64,000 bases of DNA. Source: Polyangia bacterium. GTDB lineage: Bacteria; Myxococcota_A; Polyangia; Nannocystales; Nannocystaceae. Within the stretch, counting starts at the first letter, position 1. Every line of letters starts with the position of its first letter. The notes under the pieces were generated by a model, which saw nothing but the letters and a program-made list of their open reading frames with translations, ran no database searches and had not been told where the DNA came from. Shown one piece after another: positions 24,060 through 33,206 of this stretch. The translations under genes and the position numbers were made by a program. The DNA is taken from contig JAUIFF010000009.1 of the NCBI GenBank assembly GCA_030429545.1, positions 62,001 to 126,000 on the forward strand, in the 5' to 3' direction.

Positions 24060-25193
24060 ATGAACAACTCTTCTAGCCGTATTCTCGCCCTCAACCCGTT
24101 TCACAGCGGTTCGCATCGCCAGTTCATCGCCGGGTGGCAACAGCACTCGCGGCACACATTCGACCTGTTGACCCTGCCAGGTCGCCACTTTAAGTATCGC
24201 ATGCGGCAGTCGGCGGTGACCTTTGCCGAGCAGGTGCGGGCTCGGTTTGTGGACGGTGCGCGTTGGGATGTGCTGTGGACGACCGATATGCTCAACCTCG
24301 CCGAGTTCAAGGGGCTGTGCCCGCAGTTGCGCGATGTAGCCTGCGTTGTCTATTTTCATGAAAACCAGTTGACCTATCCGCTGGCGCCCGGGCAACAGCG
24401 CGACTATCAATTTGCATTTACAAATTTTACGAGTTGTCTCGCCGCCGACGCGGTGTGGTTTAACTCGGCCTATCACCGCGATGCGTTTTTACCGGCACTT
24501 GCGAGCTACCTGCGGCGGATGCCCAAGCCCAACTTGGCGCCCCGCGTGGCCGAGATCCGTGCGCGTGCCGAGGTCTTGAGCCCGGGGATCGATGTTGGTC
24601 TCGACTTGACTAAAGGTGGTCAGGTACCTCAAGATAGCCCCCTACATATCGTTTGGCCCCACCGCTGGGAACACGATAAGGGGCCGGAGCGGTTGTTTGC
24701 CGCCCTCAAACAGTTGCAGGAGCAAGGAACTGAGTTTGTGGTGTCGGTGCTCGGCGAAACGTTTCGCGCGGTGCCTCCGATTTTTGCCGAAGCTCGTCAG
24801 TGGCTCGGGCCATGGGTGGCCAACTGGGGATTTGCCAAATCCCGCGCGGACTATCTCGAGGTCCTCGCCCAGGCCGATGTTGTGGTGTCGACCGCCGACC
24901 ATGAGTTTTTTGGGATCGCGGTGCTCGAAGCGGTTGCGCGGGGGTGTTTGCCGGTGGTGCCTGAGCGGCTTGCCTACCCCGAAACACTCGCGGGGCATGC
25001 CTGTTTTTACGACGGGAGTGTCGAGGCGTTGGTCGCCGAACTTACGCAGTTGGCCGCGGCCAAGGTACGTGGGCAGCCGTTGTGGGATTTCGTTGGCGGC
25101 ACCCCGCATTCAGCCATCGAGCGCTACACGTGGCCCACGGTGGTCGCTGACATGGATGCGGCGATTACCCGACTCGTTCAGGGCTCGCAGTAG
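24060..25193 (+). CDS. tRNA-queuosine alpha-mannosyltransferase-like glycosyltransferase (DUF3524)
   Basis: A 377-residue glycosyltransferase. The N-terminus has the DUF3524 signature LALNPFHSGSHRQFIAGWQ and YFHENQLTYP, diagnostic of the QTMAN/GTDC1 family that mannosylates queuosine in tRNA-Asp. The C-terminal half is a GT4-like domain: VWPHRWEHDKGPERLF, then DYLEVLAQADVVVSTADHEFFGIAVLEAVARG with the EX7E-type region. Its end overlaps the convergent gene at 25178 by 16 nt. A tRNA role is inferred from homology to a eukaryotic activity. Confidence 0.85.
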   Translation: MNNSSSRILALNPFHSGSHRQFIAGWQQHSRHTFDLLTLPGRHFKYRMRQSAVTFAEQVRARFVDGARWDVLWTTDMLNLAEFKGLCPQLRDVACVVYFHENQLTYPLAPGQQRDYQFAFTNFTSCLAADAVWFNSAYHRDAFLPALASYLRRMPKPNLAPRVAEIRARAEVLSPGIDVGLDLTKGGQVPQDSPLHIVWPHRWEHDKGPERLFAALKQLQEQGTEFVVSVLGETFRAVPPIFAEARQWLGPWVANWGFAKSRADYLEVLAQADVVVSTADHEFFGIAVLEAVARGCLPVVPERLAYPETLAGHACFYDGSVEALVAELTQLAAAKVRGQPLWDFVGGTPHSAIERYTWPTVVADMDAAITRLVQGSQ

Positions 25194-26482
25194 GGCATGC
25201 CCTGCGAGGGTGGGGCGTGTAGTGGGCCCGCGGCACCTGGGGGCGGTACTTCGACAAAACACTGATTAATTGTATCATCAAATGTTAGGCGAAGGTAGCC
25301 AAACCGTGGAGGGCCAGCACCCTGGTCTGCTCCGCCGGTGCCGACGATGATTTCGTGAATCGTGCGCCCGGCGACCTCGAGAAACGGAAAGTCGGCAAGG
25401 GCGTGGTTGTGGCCGGCGAGCAAAAGGTCGCCTTGCCGGGTGGCAAACGCAGCCATCAGGTGTTGGGATTGGTCTTCGCGGGTCCAGCCGTCACCCGAAA
25501 AATGGGGGTAGGGCGGATAGTGGGTGCCGACCAACAAAAACCGATTGTCGCCGCGGTCGAGCAGGCTGTCGAGGCGCCCCTCAACCGAGCGCGCAAGTCC
25601 CCCGCTACCGGAGTCGAGCAGCACAACCTTTGCCCCGCACACCGAGAACTCATGGTTCCCCGGGCCAAACGCCTGATGAAACGGTGAGCTCGAGTTGTCG
25701 AGAACATCGTGGTTGCCGGGGGTCACCGCAATCGGAATTGATGCCTGTGCAAATATATCGACAAGGTCATCGAACTCCTCGGGGTCGGTCCACTCGCTGA
25801 GGTCGCCTAGGATCACGAGTCCGAGCAGGGGCTCGCCATCGGCCTCGGCCAGCAGCGATTCTTCGCTCAGCGCTTCGAGGATGGACGTAAGCTGGGCGCG
25901 CCCGGTTTGGATGTCGGCCGTTACCGCCAGGCGAAAGCGCTCGGGGCAGGGGAGTTGGCCGCGGATCCACTGGGTGTTGCCGGTTGTGAAATCGAGTGTG
26001 ACCGTCCGTGAAAGCCCCGGTGTTGGGCTCGATCCGAGGTCGCTGAGCAGCTCGTTTGGCCCCGCTTGCACCACCACCTGCGGGGCGATGTTGGTGAGTA
26101 AGAGTGTGAGCTGCATCGGTGCATTATCCCGGGTACGCTCGACACTGATGGCAAAGTCGCCGGGCCCAGCGATCCTCGCCGTGATGGCTCCCCCGCGTGT
26201 TTGGACCACACCGCGGGCATCCCACGACGTTGTTGTGTTCGCCTGCGGGTGCTGAAACCGGACCTCAAACCCCGAGCCCAGCGCGGCCCTGGCAACTTCG
26301 TTTTCGAGGCGGACGCGGCACTCAGGTTCGGTGTAGTTGGGTTGACTGCACTCGGGCATCACACACCCGGCATCGCCACCGACGAATAAAAGTGTTGATA
26401 CAATTAGTTTGCCTGAGTACCGCACCGCGGATCCTCCTCCAGGGGTTTTAAGATTGTCGAGAGTGGCGTAGGAAGCATTCAT
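25178..26482 (-). CDS. Exported metallophosphoesterase lipoprotein
   Basis: A 434-residue protein. The N-terminal hydrophobic segment ends in GDAGC, a lipobox-like site, and Cys residues follow (MPEC, PEC). Residues 60-185 look like a beta-sandwich. The catalytic part has LVILGDLSEW, VTPGNHDV, VGTHYPPYPHF and LLAGHNHALAD, the calcineurin-like metal sites. It is the last gene of an envelope operon: ATG overlaps the upstream stop as ATGA. It converges with and overlaps the mannosyltransferase-like gene by 16 nt. Confidence 0.82.
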   Translation of the reverse strand: MNASYATLDNLKTPGGGSAVRYSGKLIVSTLLFVGGDAGCVMPECSQPNYTEPECRVRLENEVARAALGSGFEVRFQHPQANTTTSWDARGVVQTRGGAITARIAGPGDFAISVERTRDNAPMQLTLLLTNIAPQVVVQAGPNELLSDLGSSPTPGLSRTVTLDFTTGNTQWIRGQLPCPERFRLAVTADIQTGRAQLTSILEALSEESLLAEADGEPLLGLVILGDLSEWTDPEEFDDLVDIFAQASIPIAVTPGNHDVLDNSSSPFHQAFGPGNHEFSVCGAKVVLLDSGSGGLARSVEGRLDSLLDRGDNRFLLVGTHYPPYPHFSGDGWTREDQSQHLMAAFATRQGDLLLAGHNHALADFPFLEVAGRTIHEIIVGTGGADQGAGPPRFGYLRLTFDDTINQCFVEVPPPGAAGPLHAPPSQGMPYCEP

Positions 26483-27897
26483 GGTGAGCTCCCAACAGCA
26501 GCGGTTGGTCGGCGGCTGCCGAGGCCCGGAAGCACCACCCCGAGGCGCGCGGAGATCGTGGTTGAGGTGCCAAGGGCCGCGCCAAAGCTCGCCTGTAGGG
26601 CAACCTTACGCCAGCTTTGCGGGCGAAACCGCATATGCCAATCGATGCGGTACGGGCCGAAGAAACCGACGATTCGACCGATATCAAAGCCATCGCCGTC
26701 GAAATGACTATGCACATATCCCAGGCTGAGCTGGGCGACGAGTTGGTGGCGGGCGCTCGCTCGCGTCAGGGGAATATCGATGTCGTACCAGGCCTCGCCG
26801 TACCAGATGCCGAGCAGCCCACCCCCGCGCGAGAGCTTGGTTTCTCCCGGGGCGCGGGCGGCAATAAAGTCAAATCGCGGGCCGGTGTAGACGGTAAATC
26901 GCTGGCGCTGCGACAGGTGCCAACGGATGCCAAAAGTCAGCGGTAGCAGCATCGTTCGCTCGACAACCTCGGCCCTATCGGTCCCTGGCTGATAACTGTG
27001 CCGGCGGATTTGAACCTCGGGCTTGAAGCGAAACTCGGCGGCGCCGAGGTAGCTGCTACGGTTTGCCGGGAGGACAGGGTAGGGCAGGTTGATCGCAGTA
27101 TCGAGGGCAAACCCGAGGGATAGTTGGCGCTCGCGCAGGCCGATCGGGTATGTGCCCGAAAGACCAGGCTGAGGCTCGGCCAGTTGCGGACGTGGGTCGA
27201 CATCCTGGCGCAGACCGAGTGGCCCGCCGACATGTCCAACGAGCCGGAGCCGGCCGCGGTTGTCCGCTAGCCAGTAGGTCGGAGCAAACTCCATGCGCAG
27301 CGCAGCTGGGTCAGACTCGTCGGTCCAGGCACGCCCCGGGAAGTCAAATCCCAAGCCAAAGGTCGAGGGCCGGACACGGTCGGCGCGCCCAGGTCGATCA
27401 CCGCTGACGAGGGCAATCAAACTACCGACAATGGCTCCGCCAACTGCCATGGCACCCGCACCCACCAACATGCCTCCGGGGTCACCTCCATTGCGACTGT
27501 CGCCGAGTGTCAGGAGCAGCAACGAGCCGCCGCCTAGGCCAGCGACCGCACCGGTGGCCGCGAGCAGAAGTCTTGCCGGGCGGGGTCGCATGCAGGGTGA
27601 CGTTTGCGGGGCACAGGCCCAAAACGAGCTGCGTTGGGGGGGTTGACGCGGGGTGTTGGCGCTTGGTGAGAGCCCGGATGCTGGCACGTCGCTGGCGCTT
27701 GGCCTGTTGGTGACTTGGGTTTGCGAGCTGGGCGACGGAACTGCGGTGGTCGAGTCCTCCCCACCTTCGGGCGAGTGTTGCCGAGGATGTTGGGGGGCGG
27801 GCGCGCCTGGATCCACTGCTGGTGTTTTTGCAGGGCTGTGCGTGCTGGCGTGTGGGGCAGCGACAATGGCCCACAGGATAGATGCAGCTGCAATCAA
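26479..27897 (-). CDS. Putative outer-membrane beta-barrel protein
   Basis: A 472-residue protein from TTG 27897 with signal peptide MIAAASILWAIVAAPHAS. A Pro/Ser/Thr/Gln-rich segment follows, then a Gly-rich hydrophobic stretch (about 110-165) that could be two membrane helices. The C-terminal 280 residues alternate polar and aromatic/aliphatic residues (RLRLVGHVGGPLGLR, AEFRFKPEVQIRRHSY, RFTVYTGPRFDFIA) as in outer-membrane barrels. It overlaps the crotonase gene as TTGA and the phosphoesterase gene as ATGA. No named family is recognised. Confidence 0.68.
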   Translation of the reverse strand: MIAAASILWAIVAAPHASTHSPAKTPAVDPGAPAPQHPRQHSPEGGEDSTTAVPSPSSQTQVTNRPSASDVPASGLSPSANTPRQPPQRSSFWACAPQTSPCMRPRPARLLLAATGAVAGLGGGSLLLLTLGDSRNGGDPGGMLVGAGAMAVGGAIVGSLIALVSGDRPGRADRVRPSTFGLGFDFPGRAWTDESDPAALRMEFAPTYWLADNRGRLRLVGHVGGPLGLRQDVDPRPQLAEPQPGLSGTYPIGLRERQLSLGFALDTAINLPYPVLPANRSSYLGAAEFRFKPEVQIRRHSYQPGTDRAEVVERTMLLPLTFGIRWHLSQRQRFTVYTGPRFDFIAARAPGETKLSRGGGLLGIWYGEAWYDIDIPLTRASARHQLVAQLSLGYVHSHFDGDGFDIGRIVGFFGPYRIDWHMRFRPQSWRKVALQASFGAALGTSTTISARLGVVLPGLGSRRPTAAVGSSP

Positions 27898-28661
27898 CTG
27901 GCGTCCGAGCTGCCGCGACGGGCAAAGAAGTTGGCCAAAATACGGCGGCAGGTGTCGGACTTCAACAGCTCGCGGACGTGGTCAAACTCGTTTTTGACAA
28001 CAGTGTCGAGCTGCCTGCGGATTGGCTCACGCAGCAGTTGTTTGGTTGTGAGTAGGGCTTGTCGGGGTTTTTGTGCCAAGGTACGCGCGCGCTCGAGGAC
28101 GTGGCTTTCGAGTTCGTCCGGCGCCACGATGGCATTGACAAGTCCGACCTCGACCGCGGTCTGGGCTGTGAAGCGCTCGCCGAAGTACAGCAGCTCGGCG
28201 GCCCTGGGATGGCCACAAAGCCGCGGCAGGAGCAGGGTCGAGCCGGCTTCGGGGACGACACCAAGATCGACAAATGGCAACTGAAACTGGGCCCTAGAAG
28301 TTGCATAGACAAGGTCCACGTGGAGCAACATCGAACTGCCAATGCCGACTGCGTAGCCGTCGACTGCAGCTAGCACCGGTTTGGGAAAGTGCGACAGGGC
28401 GGTGATAAACCGGGCCGCCGGATGGTCAAAGCTCTCCGGCGGGTTGTCGAGAAAGTCGCGGATATCGTTGCCCGCGGTAAACATGCCGTGGCTGCCGGTG
28501 AGCACGACACAGGCGATGGTTTCGCTGTGTTGTGCTCGCACCAACGCCTCACGCAACGCCCGGTACATCGCAAGGTTCAGGGCATTGCGTGCGTTTGGGC
28601 GGTCGAGAATGAGTTGCAGGACGCCGTCGTGCTCGTGGATCCGCAGGTGTTCACAGGCCAT
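27894..28661 (-). CDS. Enoyl-CoA hydratase/isomerase family protein
   Basis: A 255-residue crotonase-fold enzyme. ATG 28661 (MACEHLRIHEHDGVLQLIL) fits the family start; the longer open frame does not. LDRPNARNALNLAMY, FTAGNDIRDF and DGYAVGIGSSMLLHVDLVYA form the CoA and oxyanion-hole regions. VDLGVVPEAGSTLLLPRL carries the PEAGS motif seen in delta3-delta2-enoyl-CoA isomerases. Hydratase or isomerase activity cannot be separated by eye. It sits oddly inside an envelope operon, coupled by 4-nt overlap to the barrel gene. Confidence 0.87.
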   Translation of the reverse strand: MACEHLRIHEHDGVLQLILDRPNARNALNLAMYRALREALVRAQHSETIACVVLTGSHGMFTAGNDIRDFLDNPPESFDHPAARFITALSHFPKPVLAAVDGYAVGIGSSMLLHVDLVYATSRAQFQLPFVDLGVVPEAGSTLLLPRLCGHPRAAELLYFGERFTAQTAVEVGLVNAIVAPDELESHVLERARTLAQKPRQALLTTKQLLREPIRRQLDTVVKNEFDHVRELLKSDTCRRILANFFARRGSSDAS

Positions 28662-28714
28662 GGGTGCCCGCACCTTACCCGGTTTGGTGCGGACACAGGT
28701 GCCCCATCTTGGGG

Positions 28715-29095
28715 TTATTGCTCGGGCGCCCGGACGGTGGCGGCAATACACTCGGCGACGTCGCGCTGAATCACAACTTCGACGCAGGTCGTGCCTTCAC
28801 GCAGACCGACGAGGACAAACTCGCGCTCCTGTGGCCCGGGGTAGACATCTAGTACGCCCGGGTCCTGGCTGCGAAGCTCGACCTCGTAATACTCGTCGTA
28901 GAGGTTGGCATTGCTGCTTTGTGGTTCGGCGACCACGAGCGCGGCAATCCCCGCCGGGAGTTGGATTTGTGCGGGCGAAAGTTGTACAGGCACCGGTGCC
29001 GGTGACCCGAGCGTGAGGGTGGTGTGGTCGTACCGCGGGCTGCAGGCAGTTGCGAGGCCAAGGGTGAGGATGGCGAAGGCCAAACGGACGTTCAT
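28715..29095 (-). CDS. Small lipoprotein
   Basis: A 126-residue lipoprotein: signal peptide MNVRLAFAILTLGLATAC with lipobox LATAC. The mature part looks like a single beta-sandwich (PAQIQLPAGIAALVVAEP, FVLVGLREGTTCVEVVIQ) with two Cys near the end. The GLREGTT phrase resembles bacterial Ig-like domains and the upstream lipoprotein (GLAEGETTIAV). ATG 29095 overlaps the stop of that upstream gene. A structural envelope role is likely. Confidence 0.72.
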   Translation of the reverse strand: MNVRLAFAILTLGLATACSPRYDHTTLTLGSPAPVPVQLSPAQIQLPAGIAALVVAEPQSSNANLYDEYYEVELRSQDPGVLDVYPGPQEREFVLVGLREGTTCVEVVIQRDVAECIAATVRAPEQ

Positions 29096-29991
29096 GCGGC
29101 ACCTCCAACCAGGCCAGTATCGGTATCGGTGTCCGTATCGGTGTCCGTATCCGTATCCGTATCAGTATCAGTATCCGTGTTGGCGTCTGTGTCGGTATCC
29201 GTGCTCGAGTCGGTTTCGGAGTCTGAGTCGGACTCGGAGTCTGAGTCGGTTTGCGAGCCAGTTGTCGGGTCGGTCGCGGGTTCGACAATCACCGGTATTT
29301 GCTGGCTGAGCTCACCTAGGCTGACCGCAATCGTGGTTTCACCCTCCGCAAGTCCTTCGATTTGAACACGACCTTGGTTGGCGGCCGAGTTGAGGCGGAG
29401 AAGTGTGGGGTCGCCCGAAACCCATGCGTAGTCGAGCGAGCCGGCGAGCCAGTTGCCCTCGACATCGCGCGGGAGCACGTGAATCGTGCGTTCCTCACCC
29501 TGTTGTATGTACACCGTGTCGATAGGTAGGGTGAGCGACTCAACGATGTCGAGCTGGGCTGGCGCGACGATGTGAATGTGCTTGATGTCGGCCACTGTCG
29601 AATCGCCGGTGAGGGCCAACAGCGCGGCGTAGCCGGGAGCGTGGGCCGTGAAGCGATCTCCTGTGCGGGTGACTAACTCCGCCGAACTCGGGCGCACCGC
29701 GAGCATGCCCTCTTGTAGGTCTGAGTCTGGGTCGGAGCGATATTCCATCTCGAACACACCGCCGGCCGCAATGGCGTCGGGAAACTGCGCCTCGGTCCCC
29801 TCCAAACAGGCCGCATCGCCGCCGATCGTTTGCAGGCACCGGTAGATAAAGTCGCCATTTCCGAGCTCCCCCGGCTGGGTGTCGCTCGGTTTGGAGCCGA
29901 TGTCGCCGCAGGCCAACAGCACAGCCGCAGCGGTGAGAAGTGCCGGGCCCCAACGGCGGTTCGAGATAGCGGGGCCAGTAAGCAAGGTCAT
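29092..29991 (-). CDS. Lipoprotein with Ig-like domain and C-terminal Thr-Asp tail
   Basis: A 299-residue lipoprotein, first gene of the operon that runs to 25178. The signal peptide ends in lipobox VLLAC. The middle has a Big2-like Ig fold (DTVYIQQGEERTIHVLPRD, RVQIEGLAEGETTIAVSLG). The last 60 residues are Ser/Asp/Glu then almost pure Thr-Asp, ending GLVGGAA. It shares the unusual C-terminal position of the Thr-Asp tract with the lipoprotein at 10140-11207. Its stop overlaps the next gene by 4 nt. Confidence 0.77.
   Translation of the reverse strand: MTLLTGPAISNRRWGPALLTAAAVLLACGDIGSKPSDTQPGELGNGDFIYRCLQTIGGDAACLEGTEAQFPDAIAAGGVFEMEYRSDPDSDLQEGMLAVRPSSAELVTRTGDRFTAHAPGYAALLALTGDSTVADIKHIHIVAPAQLDIVESLTLPIDTVYIQQGEERTIHVLPRDVEGNWLAGSLDYAWVSGDPTLLRLNSAANQGRVQIEGLAEGETTIAVSLGELSQQIPVIVEPATDPTTGSQTDSDSESDSDSETDSSTDTDTDANTDTDTDTDTDTDTDTDTDTDTGLVGGAA
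29107..29204 (-). repeat. Thr-Asp codon repeat tract
   Basis: Tandem 6-bp units (GTATCG/GTATCC/GTGTCC on the + strand) encode the Thr-Asp tail of the lipoprotein at 29092-29991. The units are more uniform than those at 10147-10264, so this tract may vary in length. Confidence 0.85.
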
Positions 29992-30258
29992 GGCTGCAAA
30001 TTATCACGGAGGTGGACCTGGCGCACTCGATGGTCGGATTCAGCGTTTTTTCCGGCGCTTGCTGGGATGTGTGGGCGAACCATGTTTTTCCAGGTGCACG
30101 GTCGCGCTGCATTGGGCCGGCTGTACGGGCCGCGCACCCCTTGTTTAACTGGCTAAATAGTCATGTCTATTTCGACAGGTCAGTGCGGAATTCGCCATGA
30201 GATAGTTTGCACCTGCAAGGCATCCGATCGCGCGGCAATCGTCGCTACCCTATCGTGG

Positions 30259-31206
30259 ATGCAGTCTAAAAACCCGTTTTTGAAGCCGAAACAAAAGCCC
30301 TTGGTCGTCGGCCATCGCGGTGTGCCGCTACTCCACCAGGAAAATACGGCTGCCGGTATCCGCCGCGCCGTCGAGCTCGGCCTTGATGCCGTTGAGTTTG
30401 ACGTGATGCGGACCAAAGACGGCAAGTTGGTGTTGTTTCACGATGAAGATACCGAGCGGTTGACGGGGGTGCCGGGCAAGCTCCAGGACATGACCTGGGA
30501 TCAGGTGTCGCAGCTGCGGATCCAAAAAACCATCGACATGGGCAAGGATATCAACGGCCGCCGGGTTGTGCTGAACTACGAGCGTGAAGAACCGATTCCG
30601 TTGCTGGAAGAGGTGCTCTCGGAGTTTGCCAGCCAGATAGCCCTTGAAGTCGAGCTCAAGCCTCCGGCGCCGAGCTGGTTTGGGCGCAAGGTCGGGGCCC
30701 AGGTCGGCGAGATGATCAAGCGCCTCGGCGTGGATGATTCGGTCATCGTCGTCTCGTTTGATCTTTTCAAATTGCTCACGCTTGAAAAAGCCACTCCCGA
30801 GCTTCACTCTGGGATTACCTATTGCGACGAATTACTCGACTCCATTTCAAAGTGGGTCGAACGCCTGCCGGTTCTGCGCGACCGGTTTGCCGAGCGGACC
30901 GGGCATGACTCGCCGGAAAGTGTGCTCAACGCCATCATGGAGGCCAACAAGGTGGCGCGGATGGTGAGCAGCTCGGTGATTTCGAGCGAGTGGGTGCTTA
31001 TCGACGATGACACAATTTCAACACTGCGGGCCAAGGGGATATTAGCCATTGGGGCCTTCACCCTGTTTCCGCTGGATGTCGCCTATGAAAAACGTCTACT
31101 CACAGACGACGAGACACTGGCTGAGTGTGATCGTCTCGCCAGCCTCGGGGTCGACTGGATCGAGACCGATGACCCGGTGCGGCTGCGAGACCACCTCTAC
31201 AAGTAA
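30259..31206 (+). CDS. Glycerophosphodiester phosphodiesterase
   Basis: A 315-residue cytosolic GDPD from ATG 30259. The family signature is complete: VVGHRGVP, ENTAAGIRRAVELGLDAVEFDV, LVLFHDEDTERLTG and ALEVELK, then VIVVSFDLF. It hydrolyses glycerophosphodiesters to glycerol-3-phosphate, which links functionally to GlpD at 41986-43674. An upstream in-frame ATG (30163) would add 32 residues unlike the family; neither start has a clear ribosome-binding site. About 50 residues near 230-275 are an insertion relative to the shortest family members. Confidence 0.88.
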   Translation: MQSKNPFLKPKQKPLVVGHRGVPLLHQENTAAGIRRAVELGLDAVEFDVMRTKDGKLVLFHDEDTERLTGVPGKLQDMTWDQVSQLRIQKTIDMGKDINGRRVVLNYEREEPIPLLEEVLSEFASQIALEVELKPPAPSWFGRKVGAQVGEMIKRLGVDDSVIVVSFDLFKLLTLEKATPELHSGITYCDELLDSISKWVERLPVLRDRFAERTGHDSPESVLNAIMEANKVARMVSSSVISSEWVLIDDDTISTLRAKGILAIGAFTLFPLDVAYEKRLLTDDETLAECDRLASLGVDWIETDDPVRLRDHLYK

Positions 31207-31336
31207 CCCCGGCCGTGCGTTCGGGCGAAAATTACCTAGGATTCGGGCTGGCAAAACTGGCAGGAGAATTTTGATTCTCGGGGACGCAACCCCGGACTTG
31301 CTGCGTTAGTGATATCGTCGAAGGGGAATACGCTGG

Positions 31337-33010
31337 ATGAGCAACGAGGGACAGGTTGCCGCACCGCTGGAGGGTTTTTTCTCCCTCTCGCCGGATCCCT
31401 TGTGCCTGTTGTCGCCCGCGGGATTGATCGAACGTGTCAACACCCGATTTGCCGAGATGCTCGGTTTGCCGCAGGCGCAGCTGTACGGCCGGCTGTTGAC
31501 GGAGTTGGTACATGAACGCGACCGGGCTCCGCTCGAGCGGCGGCTCTCCACCCTCGCGCGTGCCGCTGGACAAACGACCATTCGCGGACGGGTACGCTGC
31601 GCCGATGGTTCCAACCGCTGGATCGATTGGTTACTGCGGTCGACCGAGAAGTTCGGCGGCAAGATCTATGCAGTTGCCCGCGACATCACCGAGCAAAAGC
31701 GGTGGGAGGCCATGCTTCGGCGTCAGGCACTCGGTGTATATGAAATCGCCGATCCAACCCTTCTCGGGGCCGAGGACTTCAGTGTTACCGAGACGTTTGA
31801 GGGCCGGCGGGCCGAAGTTGCCCTGCACCAGAGTGAATGGCTACTTCGCCTTTTCATTGAACATACACCGGCTGCGGTGGCGATGCTCGATGAGAGCCTG
31901 CGATTTTTGCTTGTCAGCCGGCGCTGGCTCGGGGATTACGGGCTCACCGGTCAGGACATTGTCGGGCGGAGCTACTACGAAGTCTTTCCCGAGACTTCCG
32001 AACGCATGCGGATGATCCACCGTCGTTGCCTGCAGGGCAAGGTTGCTCGCCGGGCCGAAGACCCGTTTCGCCGCGGCGACGGCCGGACACAGTGGCTGCG
32101 CTGGGAGATCCACCCGTGGCGTCACCTCAACGGCGACCTAGGTGGCATCATCCTGTTTACCGAGCACATCACCGAACGCAAAACGGCGCGCGAGCGGCTC
32201 AAGCATTACACCGAGCAGGTTGCGGCTAAAAACCGTCAACTCGCCGAGGCGCTCGACCGGGCCGAGGTTGCCAACCAAGCTAAAAACCAGTTCGTCGCCA
32301 ACATGAGCCACGAGTTGCGCACCCCTCTCAACGCCATCATCGGCTACGCCGAAATGATCGAGGAGGATGCCCGCGAGCGCGGGCTCAACAACTACTGCGA
32401 GGATTTAGACCGGATTTTGCAGTCGTCGCGACACCTGCTCGGGCTTATCGACGATGTCCTCGACCTGTCGCGGGTCGAGGCTGGCCGTATGACCCTAGAG
32501 CCCGAAAACTTTGAGGTCGCGGCGTTCATGACCGAGATTGTCGACACCATGCGGGCAGCTGCCACCCGTGGCAACAACGTGGTGGAACTGCGGGGACTCG
32601 ACGGGGCAGGGACGATGTACGCCGACCGGGCCAAGGTCCGCCAGTGTGTCGTCGCACTAGTTGATAATGCATGTAAATTTACCCGCGATGGTTCGATCGA
32701 AGTTTCGGTGAGCGAAGACTATCAGCAGGGGACCGGTGAGTACGTGCGCCTGTCGGTGCGCGACACCGGAATTGGCGTGGGTGAAGACATGCTTTCGTCC
32801 CTGTTTGAGCCGTTTACCCAGGTTGATTCGTCGTCGACGCGGCGGCACGACGGCACCGGCCTCGGGCTCGCGCTCACCCGCCGGTTGACGGAGCTCATGG
32901 GCGGGACGGTTGAAGTCGACAGTGCGCCGGGTGTGGGCTCGACATTTACGTTGGTGCTACCTCGCTACGCCGAACGCAAGACGACCTATCGGCGCGGCTC
33001 AAGCCGCTGA
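31337..33010 (+). CDS. PAS-domain sensor histidine kinase
   Basis: A 557-residue soluble kinase. Two PAS domains (about 10-130 and 165-290, each followed by an ITE(Q/R)K linker) precede a coiled coil. The HisKA motif is ANMSHELRTPLNAIIGYAE. The ATPase part has NACKF, DTGIGVG, SLFEPFTQVD, GTGLGLAL and a GSTFTLVLP end. There is no transmembrane helix or receiver domain, so a separate response regulator is expected; none is adjacent. It is closely similar in its kinase core to the protein at 54934-56565. Confidence 0.92.
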   Translation: MSNEGQVAAPLEGFFSLSPDPLCLLSPAGLIERVNTRFAEMLGLPQAQLYGRLLTELVHERDRAPLERRLSTLARAAGQTTIRGRVRCADGSNRWIDWLLRSTEKFGGKIYAVARDITEQKRWEAMLRRQALGVYEIADPTLLGAEDFSVTETFEGRRAEVALHQSEWLLRLFIEHTPAAVAMLDESLRFLLVSRRWLGDYGLTGQDIVGRSYYEVFPETSERMRMIHRRCLQGKVARRAEDPFRRGDGRTQWLRWEIHPWRHLNGDLGGIILFTEHITERKTARERLKHYTEQVAAKNRQLAEALDRAEVANQAKNQFVANMSHELRTPLNAIIGYAEMIEEDARERGLNNYCEDLDRILQSSRHLLGLIDDVLDLSRVEAGRMTLEPENFEVAAFMTEIVDTMRAAATRGNNVVELRGLDGAGTMYADRAKVRQCVVALVDNACKFTRDGSIEVSVSEDYQQGTGEYVRLSVRDTGIGVGEDMLSSLFEPFTQVDSSSTRRHDGTGLGLALTRRLTELMGGTVEVDSAPGVGSTFTLVLPRYAERKTTYRRGSSR

Positions 33011-33158
33011 GCCTGATCTTATTGTGTGCACATGTTGTTTGCGCGCCCTTGCCCGGCACGCGCACGTGCTAAGCGTGGGTGTGGTTTAAGACTATTTGTG
33101 TGTACATGATTTATGGGGGCTTGGATGCAGCAGCCGACGAGCGGCATCGATGTGGCAC

Positions 33159-33189
33159 AAAAAAAAGCACCCCGAAGGGTGCCTTTTTT
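33159..33189. terminator. Bidirectional rho-independent terminator
   Basis: GCACCC and GGGTGC form a 6-bp stem, flanked by AAAAAAAA on the left and TTTTTT on the right. It can serve both the histidine kinase gene on the left and the FG-GAP gene on the right. Two TGTACATG-like variants of the dispersed motif lie just to its left. Confidence 0.82.
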
Positions 33190-33206
33190 AGATTTGCGTT
33201 GTTGGC

